Assembly (NCBI RefSeq): GCF_900101125.1
Contig: NZ_FNFL01000001.1
Location: forward strand, 868,001 to 932,000
Direction: 5' to 3'
Source: Sediminibacillus albus
Lineage (GTDB): Bacteria > Bacillota > Bacilli > Bacillales > Amphibacillaceae
Length of the DNA: 64,000 bases
Below the pieces are notes generated by a model. It did not search any database. It worked only from the letters and a program-made list of their open reading frames with translations, and was not told the origin of the DNA. Position numbers and translations under genes: made by a program. Shown in pieces: positions 41,798-48,714 of the stretch. How positions within the stretch are numbered: the first letter of the stretch is position 1; each line of letters begins with the position of its first letter.

Positions 41798-42622
41798 ATG
41801 GTACGAGTAGCAATTGATATCGGTCATGGTTCGAACACATGGGAAAATGGCGGTGGTAAAGGGGTGGTCCGTAATGGCATCGTTTATGAAGAGCATGATT
41901 TCAATTCGCTTGTTGCCCAGGAATTGGACAGGCTGCTTAACTACAATGGGATTAGCACACTGCTATATCAACAGCCGTTTTCACCAGAGGTTGGCCTGAC
42001 ACAGCGAACGAATTATTACAATTCGCAAAATGTTGATCTCGTTTGGTCCATCCATGCCAATGCAAGTTCTTCTACCAGTGCAGAAGGGCGTTGCGCATTT
42101 TATTGGTACACGTCGAGCGCAGCTAGAAGACTGGCTGAGCTGTATGTAGAGGAAGTTACAAACGCTGGTTACAATACACACGGCACAGGACTCCACGCAA
42201 GCCAGCCAAATAGCTGGACGAACCTTCATATTTGCCGGGAAACCAACATGACTGCAGTATTGACAGAAAATGGATTTATGACTAATAATGCCGACTTTGA
42301 AAGAATTTTTGGATCTAATCAGGCAGTGTACGTTGCTAATATAGCCAGAGCCCACGCTAAAGCCATATGCCGTTTCTTCAATATTAACTTTAATGATGAT
42401 GGTGGTGGAGGAACCGGGCAAAAATATATCGAAATTCTCGCCGATTCTCTATGGACCTATAATACAGCCGATTGGAACGATCGAGCAGTAATCGTCAACC
42501 GCGGAGAAGTATTTACCGTTATTAGAGACAGATTTTATGTTGATGGGGGATATATGTATCAAATTAAAAGCGGGTTATATATAACAGCAAACCCAACCTA
42601 CGTCCGAGCCTACACCCGGTAG
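41798..42622 (+). CDS. N-acetylmuramoyl-L-alanine amidase (Amidase_3) without signal peptide
   Basis: A 274-residue endolysin-like amidase that cuts between muramic acid and L-Ala. The Zn ligands are His10 (D-I-G-H-G), Glu31 or Glu32 (Y-E-E-H-D-F) and His86 (S-I-H-A-N), with catalytic Glu157 (L-T-E-N-G-F). A Gly-rich linker (D-D-G-G-G-G-G-T-G near 204) joins a C-terminal beta-rich wall-binding-like domain of about 65 residues. There is no signal peptide, as in phage endolysins and mother-cell enzymes. AAGGAGAG precedes the ATG. Upstream 41439-41797 holds only small hairpins. Confidence 0.85.
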   Translation: MVRVAIDIGHGSNTWENGGGKGVVRNGIVYEEHDFNSLVAQELDRLLNYNGISTLLYQQPFSPEVGLTQRTNYYNSQNVDLVWSIHANASSSTSAEGRCAFYWYTSSAARRLAELYVEEVTNAGYNTHGTGLHASQPNSWTNLHICRETNMTAVLTENGFMTNNADFERIFGSNQAVYVANIARAHAKAICRFFNINFNDDGGGGTGQKYIEILADSLWTYNTADWNDRAVIVNRGEVFTVIRDRFYVDGGYMYQIKSGLYITANPTYVRAYTR

Positions 42623-42623
42623 G

Positions 42624-42800
42624 AAGAAAAGCGGAGGGTGCCTGGTCAGCAACGTACAGACTGGACTGACCTGTCCAAGATAAAGGATAGCCAAAAAGAT
42701 GTTCCTTCTTTTTGAGCTTGACTTATCGAAGCGACAGGGAGGGAAGTCATGCTAGTTGCTAGGTGCCCGCAGCTGGACAAGAAAAGCGGAAGCGACCGGG
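42624..42800 (+). repeat. 177-bp inverted-repeat arm, identical to 34711-34887
   Basis: It begins two bases after the amidase stop codon and is the exact reverse complement of 34711-34887. It starts AAGAAAAGCGGAGGGTGCC and ends AGCGACCGGG. Both copies start at the 3' end of an exported or wall-active hydrolase gene. Confidence 0.95.
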
Positions 42801-42817
42801 CATTGACTGTTTCGGCA

Positions 42818-42960
42818 AAGTAGAACGACTTGGCCCAACTTGAGCAACTTTCAGCAAAGCAGATCAACTTCTCTTCGAAGTAGAGCGACTTTCCGGCAAA
42901 CAGGACCGACTAGGCTCAACCCGGCCATCTCCCGGTCAATGTAGAGGATTGTCCCCGCAA
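42818..42960 (-). repeat. Phased repeat array, locus C (inverted orientation)
   Basis: Cores read in reverse form AAG(T/C)AGA(T/G)C. Starts at 42818, 42837, 42857, 42878 and 42899 are 19-21 bp apart, the same phasing as in the other arrays. Confidence 0.75.
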
Positions 42961-42974
42961 CATCCCTCCATTCA

Positions 42975-43027
42975 AAAGCTGATGCATGCCGCCGCCATCC
43001 CGGCGAGACATGCATCAGCTTTTTTGG
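42975..43027 (+). terminator. Strong terminator downstream of the amidase and repeats
   Basis: AAAGCTGATGCATG / CATGCATCAGCTTTTTT stem, about 350 nt after the amidase stop. The amidase transcript would therefore carry both repeat elements in its 3' end. Confidence 0.88.
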
Positions 43028-43091
43028 TTCCCAGCATTTTTTTGCAGCGCTTTTCTTCCATGAAATGACTCATCCGCTACCATCGTGCTAT

Positions 43092-43331
43092 TTAGTCTTC
43101 AAGCATTGCTTTTATGCCAGCAATATTTATTCCTTTATCGATCAATTCCTTTATTTCCTTTAAACGGTTGATATCATTCAAGGAATATACCCGCCTGTTT
43201 CCTTCATTTCTAACCGGCTCAATCAGGCCTTGTTTTTCGTAATACCTTATCTGCCGTGCCGATAGCCTAGTCAAATCTTTTACGACACTAATCGGGAAAG
43301 TTGCTGTATCGCCAGGAATATCATGGTTCAA
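43092..43331 (-). CDS. Short MerR/GlnR-like regulator
   Basis: A 79-residue MerR-fold DNA-binding domain: F-P-I-S-V-V-K-D-L-T-R-L-S-A-R-Q-I-R-Y-Y, then the wing N-E-G-N-R-R-V-Y-S. This stretch is very close to GlnR/TnrA. It ends right after the second helix pair (I-K-A-M-L-E-D), without the C-terminal tail by which GlnR and TnrA sense glutamine synthetase. Last gene of the amt operon. It could bind GlnR/TnrA boxes without feedback control; that is inference. Confidence 0.8.
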   Translation of the reverse strand: MNHDIPGDTATFPISVVKDLTRLSARQIRYYEKQGLIEPVRNEGNRRVYSLNDINRLKEIKELIDKGINIAGIKAMLED

Positions 43332-43373
43332 TCCCCCTTCCCCTCCTTCTCATCGTACCGATAGTCAGTTAAA

Positions 43374-44114
43374 TTATTTTGCAGCCAAGTGAGCGTAAAC
43401 ATCTTTTAAGTTTTTAAAGCCAAGGGCTTGAATTAATCGGATGTTCTCCGCCCAAAGCTGTGCTGTTGCCAACGCATCGTGCAATGCATGATGCCTATCT
43501 GCTATTTCGATTCCGTAATGAGCACAACACTGATCAAGTGTTACCAGACCAGCTTCAGGCTCCACAATCCTAGTCAAAAAGGAAGTATCTATGATGCGGT
43601 GTTGAAAATTCATCTTCAAAGCCCTCCAGGCAGCATGCTTCATAAACACTTTTTCATGGTTGGCATGGTGTGCAACCAGTGGATCCGTTTTGATGAATTG
43701 ATAAAAATTTTTCAATACATCGTGAATTGGATCAGCATTGAATAATACGTCCTCAGTCAGCCCAGTCAATTGCTGGATTTCTTGAGATGGAGCAGTTTCA
43801 CAATGGACAGGTGAATAGAAAGTTTTATTATCGATAACATGGTCCCCCTCCATTTTCACAGCGCCAATCGATAAGATGTGATCACCTTTATATGGATAAA
43901 ATCCTGTTGTTTCAAGGTCAAAGACAACTACCTTCAATTCACCAAAAGGAACTTCTAATATATCCTTCCTTTTCATTTCCCGCTGAAGTTCCCTCATATA
44001 AGCAATTTTACCCGGGTCTGTCTGGTTTGATAAAGAAGTATATGGACCCGCATTTAGCTTACCTGACATTTGCTTCACAAATTGAATCATTTGATCCACG
44101 ATCATTTGGAACAC
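43374..44114 (-). CDS. DEDDh 3'-5' exonuclease (DnaQ/PolC epsilon type)
   Basis: A 246-residue protein with an N-terminal helix region (1-55) and a DnaQ exonuclease domain. The catalytic acidic residues are Asp66 and Glu68 in V-V-F-D-L-E-T-T-G. The second motif lies around H-H-A-N-H-E-K-V-F, and the third is R-H-H-A-L-H-D-A-L-A-T-A. It would degrade DNA or RNA from the 3' end. It overlaps the upstream nucleotidyltransferase-like gene by 13 bases, so it belongs to the amt operon, a place where its job is not clear. Confidence 0.85.
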   Translation of the reverse strand: MFQMIVDQMIQFVKQMSGKLNAGPYTSLSNQTDPGKIAYMRELQREMKRKDILEVPFGELKVVVFDLETTGFYPYKGDHILSIGAVKMEGDHVIDNKTFYSPVHCETAPSQEIQQLTGLTEDVLFNADPIHDVLKNFYQFIKTDPLVAHHANHEKVFMKHAAWRALKMNFQHRIIDTSFLTRIVEPEAGLVTLDQCCAHYGIEIADRHHALHDALATAQLWAENIRLIQALGFKNLKDVYAHLAAK

Positions 44115-45076
44115 TCTTTTTCTATGATGGATTTAACATCAGAAAAAAGCTTATACCCTTTTTTCATCAGCTGTTTTAGCTCCTGCTTCGCTTCCTTGTT
44201 TAATGATTGCATCGGTATAAGATGTACTTCCTCATATGTTTGGGCATTTTTTCTGAACTTAAGCCGGTAATCAAGCAGTTCGATAAAATCGCTTTCCACT
44301 GATTTGATTGCTTGGTAATCATTCGTCAGCTGCCTGAACCGTGACAAGGTGGATGGAGCAAAAATCTTATTCTTTAAGGCTAGCAGCCGCAAAGCATTTA
44401 CATAAGGAAAAAAGGCCTTCTGTTTTAATTGAATAGTTCCCGATTGTTCCCCCTGCTGTTCTGGAAGCAGTTGCCCGAAAATACCTACGCCTTTTTTTAA
44501 AAAATCAACATTATCAATCAGCCGGATATATAAGTCCGGATTATCCTGTAAAATGGAAAAAGAAGTTTGCTTTAACTCCTTTAAATAACCCTTTTCCCCT
44601 ACTAAGACACGGGAATCAAAAAAGGTAGAAAAATGGCGCAGAGACTGCCAGCTGGCTTCTTCCAGCCAATCGGCAACTTGTAATTGCCAATCTGCGACGG
44701 ATTTACACCATAATGGATTGGAAGCCATCACTTTTCCATCACAAGGTTCATAGCCTGCTACCGCTAAAGCATTGGTGATTTCAGCTCCTACCCTTAAAAA
44801 ATAAGATTTACTGTCATCATTTCCAGCAAAAATGATGCCATGATCCTGATCGCTCCAGACAGATTGTTCGAACCTGCCGGCACTACCCATTAAAAAGAAA
44901 GCAAAGGGAGCAGGAGGATTTCCCCGCTCGCTTCGCACAGTATCCAATGCCAGATGGACAGCCTTGGCAATTAGTTCATCATGCAATAAATTTAATTTTA
45001 TGTGATTCATCGAAACAGCTCCCATTCGCTGTTCTCGAGCTTCTTTTAATTCTGTGTAGCTATTCACAACTGGCAT
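44102..45076 (-). CDS. GlnD-like nucleotidyltransferase (DUF294 type)
   Basis: A 324-residue protein. The nucleotidyltransferase motif G-S-A-G-R-F-E-Q-S-V-W-S-D-Q-D-H-G is at residues 64-80, with the metal-binding Asp76 and Asp78. The C-terminal DUF294 substrate-binding helical domain extends to residue 320. Relatives include the PII-modifying enzyme GlnD. Here it lies 28 bp downstream of amt, but no PII (glnK) gene is in the window, so its target is unknown; direct control of Amt or of a GlnR-like protein is possible. Confidence 0.82.
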   Translation of the reverse strand: MPVVNSYTELKEAREQRMGAVSMNHIKLNLLHDELIAKAVHLALDTVRSERGNPPAPFAFFLMGSAGRFEQSVWSDQDHGIIFAGNDDSKSYFLRVGAEITNALAVAGYEPCDGKVMASNPLWCKSVADWQLQVADWLEEASWQSLRHFSTFFDSRVLVGEKGYLKELKQTSFSILQDNPDLYIRLIDNVDFLKKGVGIFGQLLPEQQGEQSGTIQLKQKAFFPYVNALRLLALKNKIFAPSTLSRFRQLTNDYQAIKSVESDFIELLDYRLKFRKNAQTYEEVHLIPMQSLNKEAKQELKQLMKKGYKLFSDVKSIIEKECSK

Positions 45077-45103
45077 CCACCCCTTTTATAAGCAATCGTT
45101 AAC

Positions 45104-46375
45104 CTATGCTCCTGTTGCCCCCGTTTTATTTGCGGGTTGAGGCAGGTTTTCTGGATAACCATAGCCGCCATGTTCACTCAAGTCCAGACCGACAATTTCT
45201 TCTTCCTCTGTGACACGGAGTCCTCCCATGACTTTTTCCATTATCTTTAATAATACAAAGGCTACTGCAAATGCGTAGAGACCACTAGTAACAACACCCA
45301 TGATTTGCACGCCAAGCTGTTCAAAGCCGCCGCCATAGAATAATCCCGGACGTCCGACACTAGCTAATTCCGGTGTTGCAAACAAACCGTTGGATAATGT
45401 ACCCCAAATACCGACAGTTCCATGGACAGAAAGTGCGAAGATCGGATCATCGATTTTTGCCTTATCAAAGAACTTCATGCTTAGGAATACAATCAGACCG
45501 CCAATAAAGCCGATAACTACAGCAGCCCAAGGCTCTACAAAAGCACAAGAGGCAGTAATGGCAACAAGGCCTGCCAGTGCGCCATTTAATGTTGTAGGAA
45601 CATCCGCCTTACCTGTCATTGCCCAGACAATCAGCATTGCGCCAATTGCTCCGGCTCCTGCTGCTAATTGCGTATTCAGTGCTACGTATCCGAAAAAGGC
45701 ATCCGCTACTTCTAGTGTACTGCCGGCATTGAAGCCAAACCAGCCTATCCACAGAATAAGCACCCCTAAAGCAGTGAAGACTTGGTTATGTCCAGCTATG
45801 TCATTGGTAGAACCATCTTTGTTATATTTACCGATTCGGGGTTTAAGAATTATAGTGGCAGCTAGAGCAGCCATCGCACCTGTTAAGTGGACAACTGTTG
45901 ATCCGGCAAAGTCCTGCTTGCCATGGCCGGCCAACCAGCCACCACCCCAAATCCAGTGGGCTACTACCGGATAAACCAACGCAGAGAATAAGACGGCGAA
46001 AATAACATAAACAGATAATTTCGCCCGTTCAGCAAACCCGCCAAACGCAATCGTCATCGCAATACAAGCAAACGCCATTTGAAAGAAAAAGTCAGTGGAA
46101 CCAGCTAAACCCTCTCCCATGGTTGTTGCATCGCCAAAAAAGAAATCGCCAAAACCGATGAGTGAACCCTCGCTTCCATAAACAAAGCCCCACCCTACGG
46201 CCCAGAAAACCAGAGAAGCTATTCCGACAGTGAATACTGTTTTGCCGGCAATATGCCCTGCGTTTTTCATTCGTGTTGAGCCTGCCTCCAATAATATAAA
46301 TCCACCAAGCATAAGAAATACTAGTACTCCGCAAAGAGCGATCCAAACATTATTCATTAAAAATATAGGATCCAT
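45104..46375 (-). CDS. amt: Ammonium transporter Amt
   Basis: A 423-residue Amt/Rh-family channel with 11 membrane helices. The pore landmarks are readable: F-A-C-I-A-M-T-I-A-F-G-G-F-A-E-R near 95-110, the twin-His region A-G-S-T-V-V-H-L-T-G (first His), and F-A-L-S-V-H-G-T-V-G-I-W-G (second His near 310). It imports ammonium when nitrogen is scarce. Usually paired with glnK; here the GlnD-like gene follows instead. A TnrA/GlnR box centred about 50 bp before the predicted transcription start fits activation by TnrA. Confidence 0.95.
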   Translation of the reverse strand: MDPIFLMNNVWIALCGVLVFLMLGGFILLEAGSTRMKNAGHIAGKTVFTVGIASLVFWAVGWGFVYGSEGSLIGFGDFFFGDATTMGEGLAGSTDFFFQMAFACIAMTIAFGGFAERAKLSVYVIFAVLFSALVYPVVAHWIWGGGWLAGHGKQDFAGSTVVHLTGAMAALAATIILKPRIGKYNKDGSTNDIAGHNQVFTALGVLILWIGWFGFNAGSTLEVADAFFGYVALNTQLAAGAGAIGAMLIVWAMTGKADVPTTLNGALAGLVAITASCAFVEPWAAVVIGFIGGLIVFLSMKFFDKAKIDDPIFALSVHGTVGIWGTLSNGLFATPELASVGRPGLFYGGGFEQLGVQIMGVVTSGLYAFAVAFVLLKIMEKVMGGLRVTEEEEIVGLDLSEHGGYGYPENLPQPANKTGATGA

Positions 46376-46427
46376 TAGTTCTCCTCCCCTTTAATGTGAT
46401 GTCTTGTAACATCAATTGTTAACTCTA

Positions 46428-46456
46428 AAATTAGCAGTTTCCCAATTTTCACGCAA
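46428..46456 (-). promoter_or_regulatory. Promoter of the amt operon
   Basis: Minus strand TTGCGT (46456-46451), 17-bp spacer, TAATTT (46433-46428). The weak -35 and -10 fit a promoter that needs an activator. Confidence 0.55.
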
Positions 46457-46462
46457 TTCAAT

Positions 46463-46479
46463 TGTCAGATAACCTTACA
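46463..46479 (-). promoter_or_regulatory. TnrA/GlnR box upstream of amt
   Basis: TGTAAGGTTATCTGACA on the minus strand fits TGTNA-N7-TNACA without a mismatch. Its centre is at about -50 from the predicted start site, where TnrA activates nrgAB in B. subtilis. Confidence 0.82.
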
Positions 46480-46722
46480 AGGTTTTTATCGAAGGGCCTT
46501 CCATTTTTTTGCGCCTTTCGCCTTCTCATCAAACAGAATTACCAGGGAAGAAACATGCTGCAGAGTACTTAGCGTTAGTCAAAATATAATATAAGTGGTT
46601 GGGACATACCATACATCCACTTGCAAAACCGAATGATAACATCATATGAAGTTTTAAAAGCCCCTCTTCCAGCATTCGATTGATGACGTTATGGCATATC
46701 AATGGCGAGGGAACAATAAGTA

Positions 46723-47117
46723 AATTCCTTAATAGTATCAGATAAGCGCTAATACTGCGCTGCGGAAATACACTACGCTTTCCGCGGGCGGCTGGTGAGC
46801 CTCCTCGAGCTAGCGCTCTGCGGGGTCTCACCGAGGCCTTTCCTCCCGCAGGAGTCTCTGTGAATTTCCTCCTCTTAAAACCTGTGTATTATTCTAAACC
46901 AACAGCCATATCAGGGCAGGCGCCCGCAGACCATGGCTCCTTTATTTTCAAGGATGCTGAAGCCGTGCCCATGGAAAGTGAAGTATTTGGAATAAAATAG
47001 AGTTATCAATGTGTTCGCAGGTTATATGAAGCATAAAAAGAAAAATCGAACGAGTTCGAATCCTAAGGATTTCGAATCATCGTTCGCATTTTCTTTGGCC
47101 ATTATACTTTTGTCCCA
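46723..47117 (-). repeat. Composite dispersed repeat with terminator hairpin, copy 3
   Basis: The minus-strand reading starts GGTTGGGACAAAAG right after the yvbH stop, then a long hairpin with arms CGAACGATGATTCG and CGAACTCGTTCG plus TTTTTCTTTTT. A middle block shared with copy 1 follows, then GGCTGTTGG, the GAGACTCCTGCGGGAGG box, CCGCGGAAAGCGTAGTG and ATACTATTAAGGAA. Nearly identical, inverted, to 19505-19812. The part 46480-46722 shows no gene and a faint, degraded hairpin near 46591-46690. Confidence 0.88.
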
Positions 47118-47123
47118 ACCTCA

Positions 47124-47738
47124 TTAATTATCGATAAATAGCTTAAAGATATGTCCATAATCTTTCATAGTGTATGCTTCTTTTTGCTTTTTTAACCAAT
47201 CAAAGGCAGCTTGGTTGATCTCGTTAAATTCCTGAGAGACACTGCCTTCAGTGCTTCTGCTTTGGTTGACAGCTGCCGCAGCTAATTCAAGGCTTCGTTC
47301 GGAATAATCCAGATAAACCTGATTATCCTTGGTTACCTCTTCCATTTTAAGTAGTGTTTTGTACAAATCCTTTACTTCTGCAATAAATTTCTTGTGGACA
47401 TCGACAGAAAATGCAGCGCTTCCAAGGTTGAATTTTATTTCTACATCAAGATCAATGGTTCCAGCCGTTTCCAATGCAACATTACTCACAACCTTCGAGT
47501 AATAATTATACCTGTTCAATGTCCGCTTTTTGCTTGTCGCACTTGCACCATCCAAATGGATCATTGCTTTATTGGTGAAACAGTACTCATCCGATTTTGA
47601 CTTTATCAAAAAGTATATTTTCTCTCCATCTTCGTGCATGACATAATCGTCAGCCTCTGTCTTGTCGTAATCTTCAGGAAAAATCACACTTCCTAAATCA
47701 CTTAATCCTAATGCGTCGGAGGCTACCTTTTTGAACAA
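47124..47738 (-). CDS. yvbH: YvbH-like PH-domain protein
   Basis: A 204-residue protein matching B. subtilis YvbH in length and layout. A bacterial PH domain fills about residues 1-120 (K-I-Y-F-L-I-K-S-K-S-D-E-Y-C-F-T-N, then N-R-Y-N-Y), and a C-terminal helical oligomerisation part lies at about 125-204. No membrane helix. Function unknown. Its stop lies seven bases before the terminator-bearing repeat, which may end its transcript. Confidence 0.85.
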   Translation of the reverse strand: MFKKVASDALGLSDLGSVIFPEDYDKTEADDYVMHEDGEKIYFLIKSKSDEYCFTNKAMIHLDGASATSKKRTLNRYNYYSKVVSNVALETAGTIDLDVEIKFNLGSAAFSVDVHKKFIAEVKDLYKTLLKMEEVTKDNQVYLDYSERSLELAAAAVNQSRSTEGSVSQEFNEINQAAFDWLKKQKEAYTMKDYGHIFKLFIDN

Positions 47739-47807
47739 GTAAATTCACCCTTTCCTCTTATAATCTACAGCTTTAGTGCAACGATGCCAGCCGACTGTCG
47801 TTATTCC

Positions 47808-48062
47808 TTAAATCAGCGACCAGAACAGCCAAAAAGCAAACCCTATTGACAAGATAATCAATAAGTAGAGTATCGCAATTATAATCGTTAGAATCCAGCC
47901 GATAACTTTTCTGTCCGTTCTTATCAAATATATTCCAAGTGCCAGCAGACCAAGGATAAAACCGAGAATCCCCCATAACAATGGGTTTTTGCCATGCTTG
48001 GGAGCATCGATTGCTAAATAAATAGCTACAGCAATCGAAATAATTAAACCTATCCCTTCCAT
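47808..48062 (-). CDS. Small membrane protein
   Basis: An 84-residue protein with three membrane helices (about 4-20, 28-46, 55-80) joined by short basic loops (D-A-P-K-H-G-K-N-P, then R-T-D-R-K). The first loop resembles that of small membrane proteins found next to stress genes in Bacilli. GGAGGGAAAG precedes the ATG. Function unknown. Confidence 0.7.
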   Translation of the reverse strand: MEGIGLIISIAVAIYLAIDAPKHGKNPLLWGILGFILGLLALGIYLIRTDRKVIGWILTIIIAILYLLIILSIGFAFWLFWSLI

Positions 48063-48173
48063 CCCTTTCCCTCCTTCAGTAGAGACAGCACCTGCATTCC
48101 TAACCAGAAGCCGCCGTTATCTTTTCTTATAAAAAGAGCCTGGACAGCGGCTCTCATTTCCTCTAAAACTTAT

Positions 48174-48383
48174 TTATTTTGCCCTTAATTTGCTTTCAAA
48201 CCCAATTTCTTTATGGGTTCCATCACAAAATGGCTTATTACTCGAAGCACCACAACGGCACAAAGAGAAAGCCGGCTTTGTTTCATACACATTTCCTTCT
48301 GCATCGAGCAGCTCTACATCCCCTTTTACAAGAATTGAGCCATTATCTCTTACTTGAATGATTGTTTTATTATTGCCACTCAT
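48174..48383 (-). CDS. CDGSH-type iron-sulfur protein
   Basis: A 69-residue single CDGSH domain. The 2Fe-2S ligands are in C-R-C-G-A-S-S-N-K-P-F-C-D-G-T-H (residues 42-57): three Cys and one His. A short beta strand part comes first (V-K-G-D-V-E-L-L-D). ATG 48383 has AAGGGGGTAAC upstream; the longer open frame does not. A hairpin AGAGCC / GGCTCT follows at about 48133-48153. Exact role unknown; family members transfer electrons or clusters. Confidence 0.88.
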   Translation of the reverse strand: MSGNNKTIIQVRDNGSILVKGDVELLDAEGNVYETKPAFSLCRCGASSNKPFCDGTHKEIGFESKLRAK

Positions 48384-48714
48384 TTTGTTACCCCCTTTTC
48401 TAAAATTGTACTTGGTGATAGAAAGAGTGTCTAGTCTTGCAGCTTTAATCACCAACCATTCTTAAAGCTCTTCTTTATATTAATAGATTCCTTTGCAGCT
48501 GAAAAAATTACCGGAAATTCCCACCATCCAATAAACCCTTTTTTCTCTTTGCCAAAAACTACAAGTTCGACAGCAGCCAGGAATGGGTATACGACAAGAA
48601 GATATCAATGGAGTTTGCAGCAAACATTCTTCTGCTTGTTCGGGCACGAATACTCTCTGACCCTCCCTCTTAGATGGAAAGATAACCTCAGAATGAGAAA
48701 GTGAGGAAAGAAAC

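Noticed and set aside
46591-46690. Fourth copy of the terminator hairpin (GGTTGGGACAT, CCGAATGATA)
   Set aside because: Only fragments match and the arms no longer pair over a useful length, so I did not list it as a feature.
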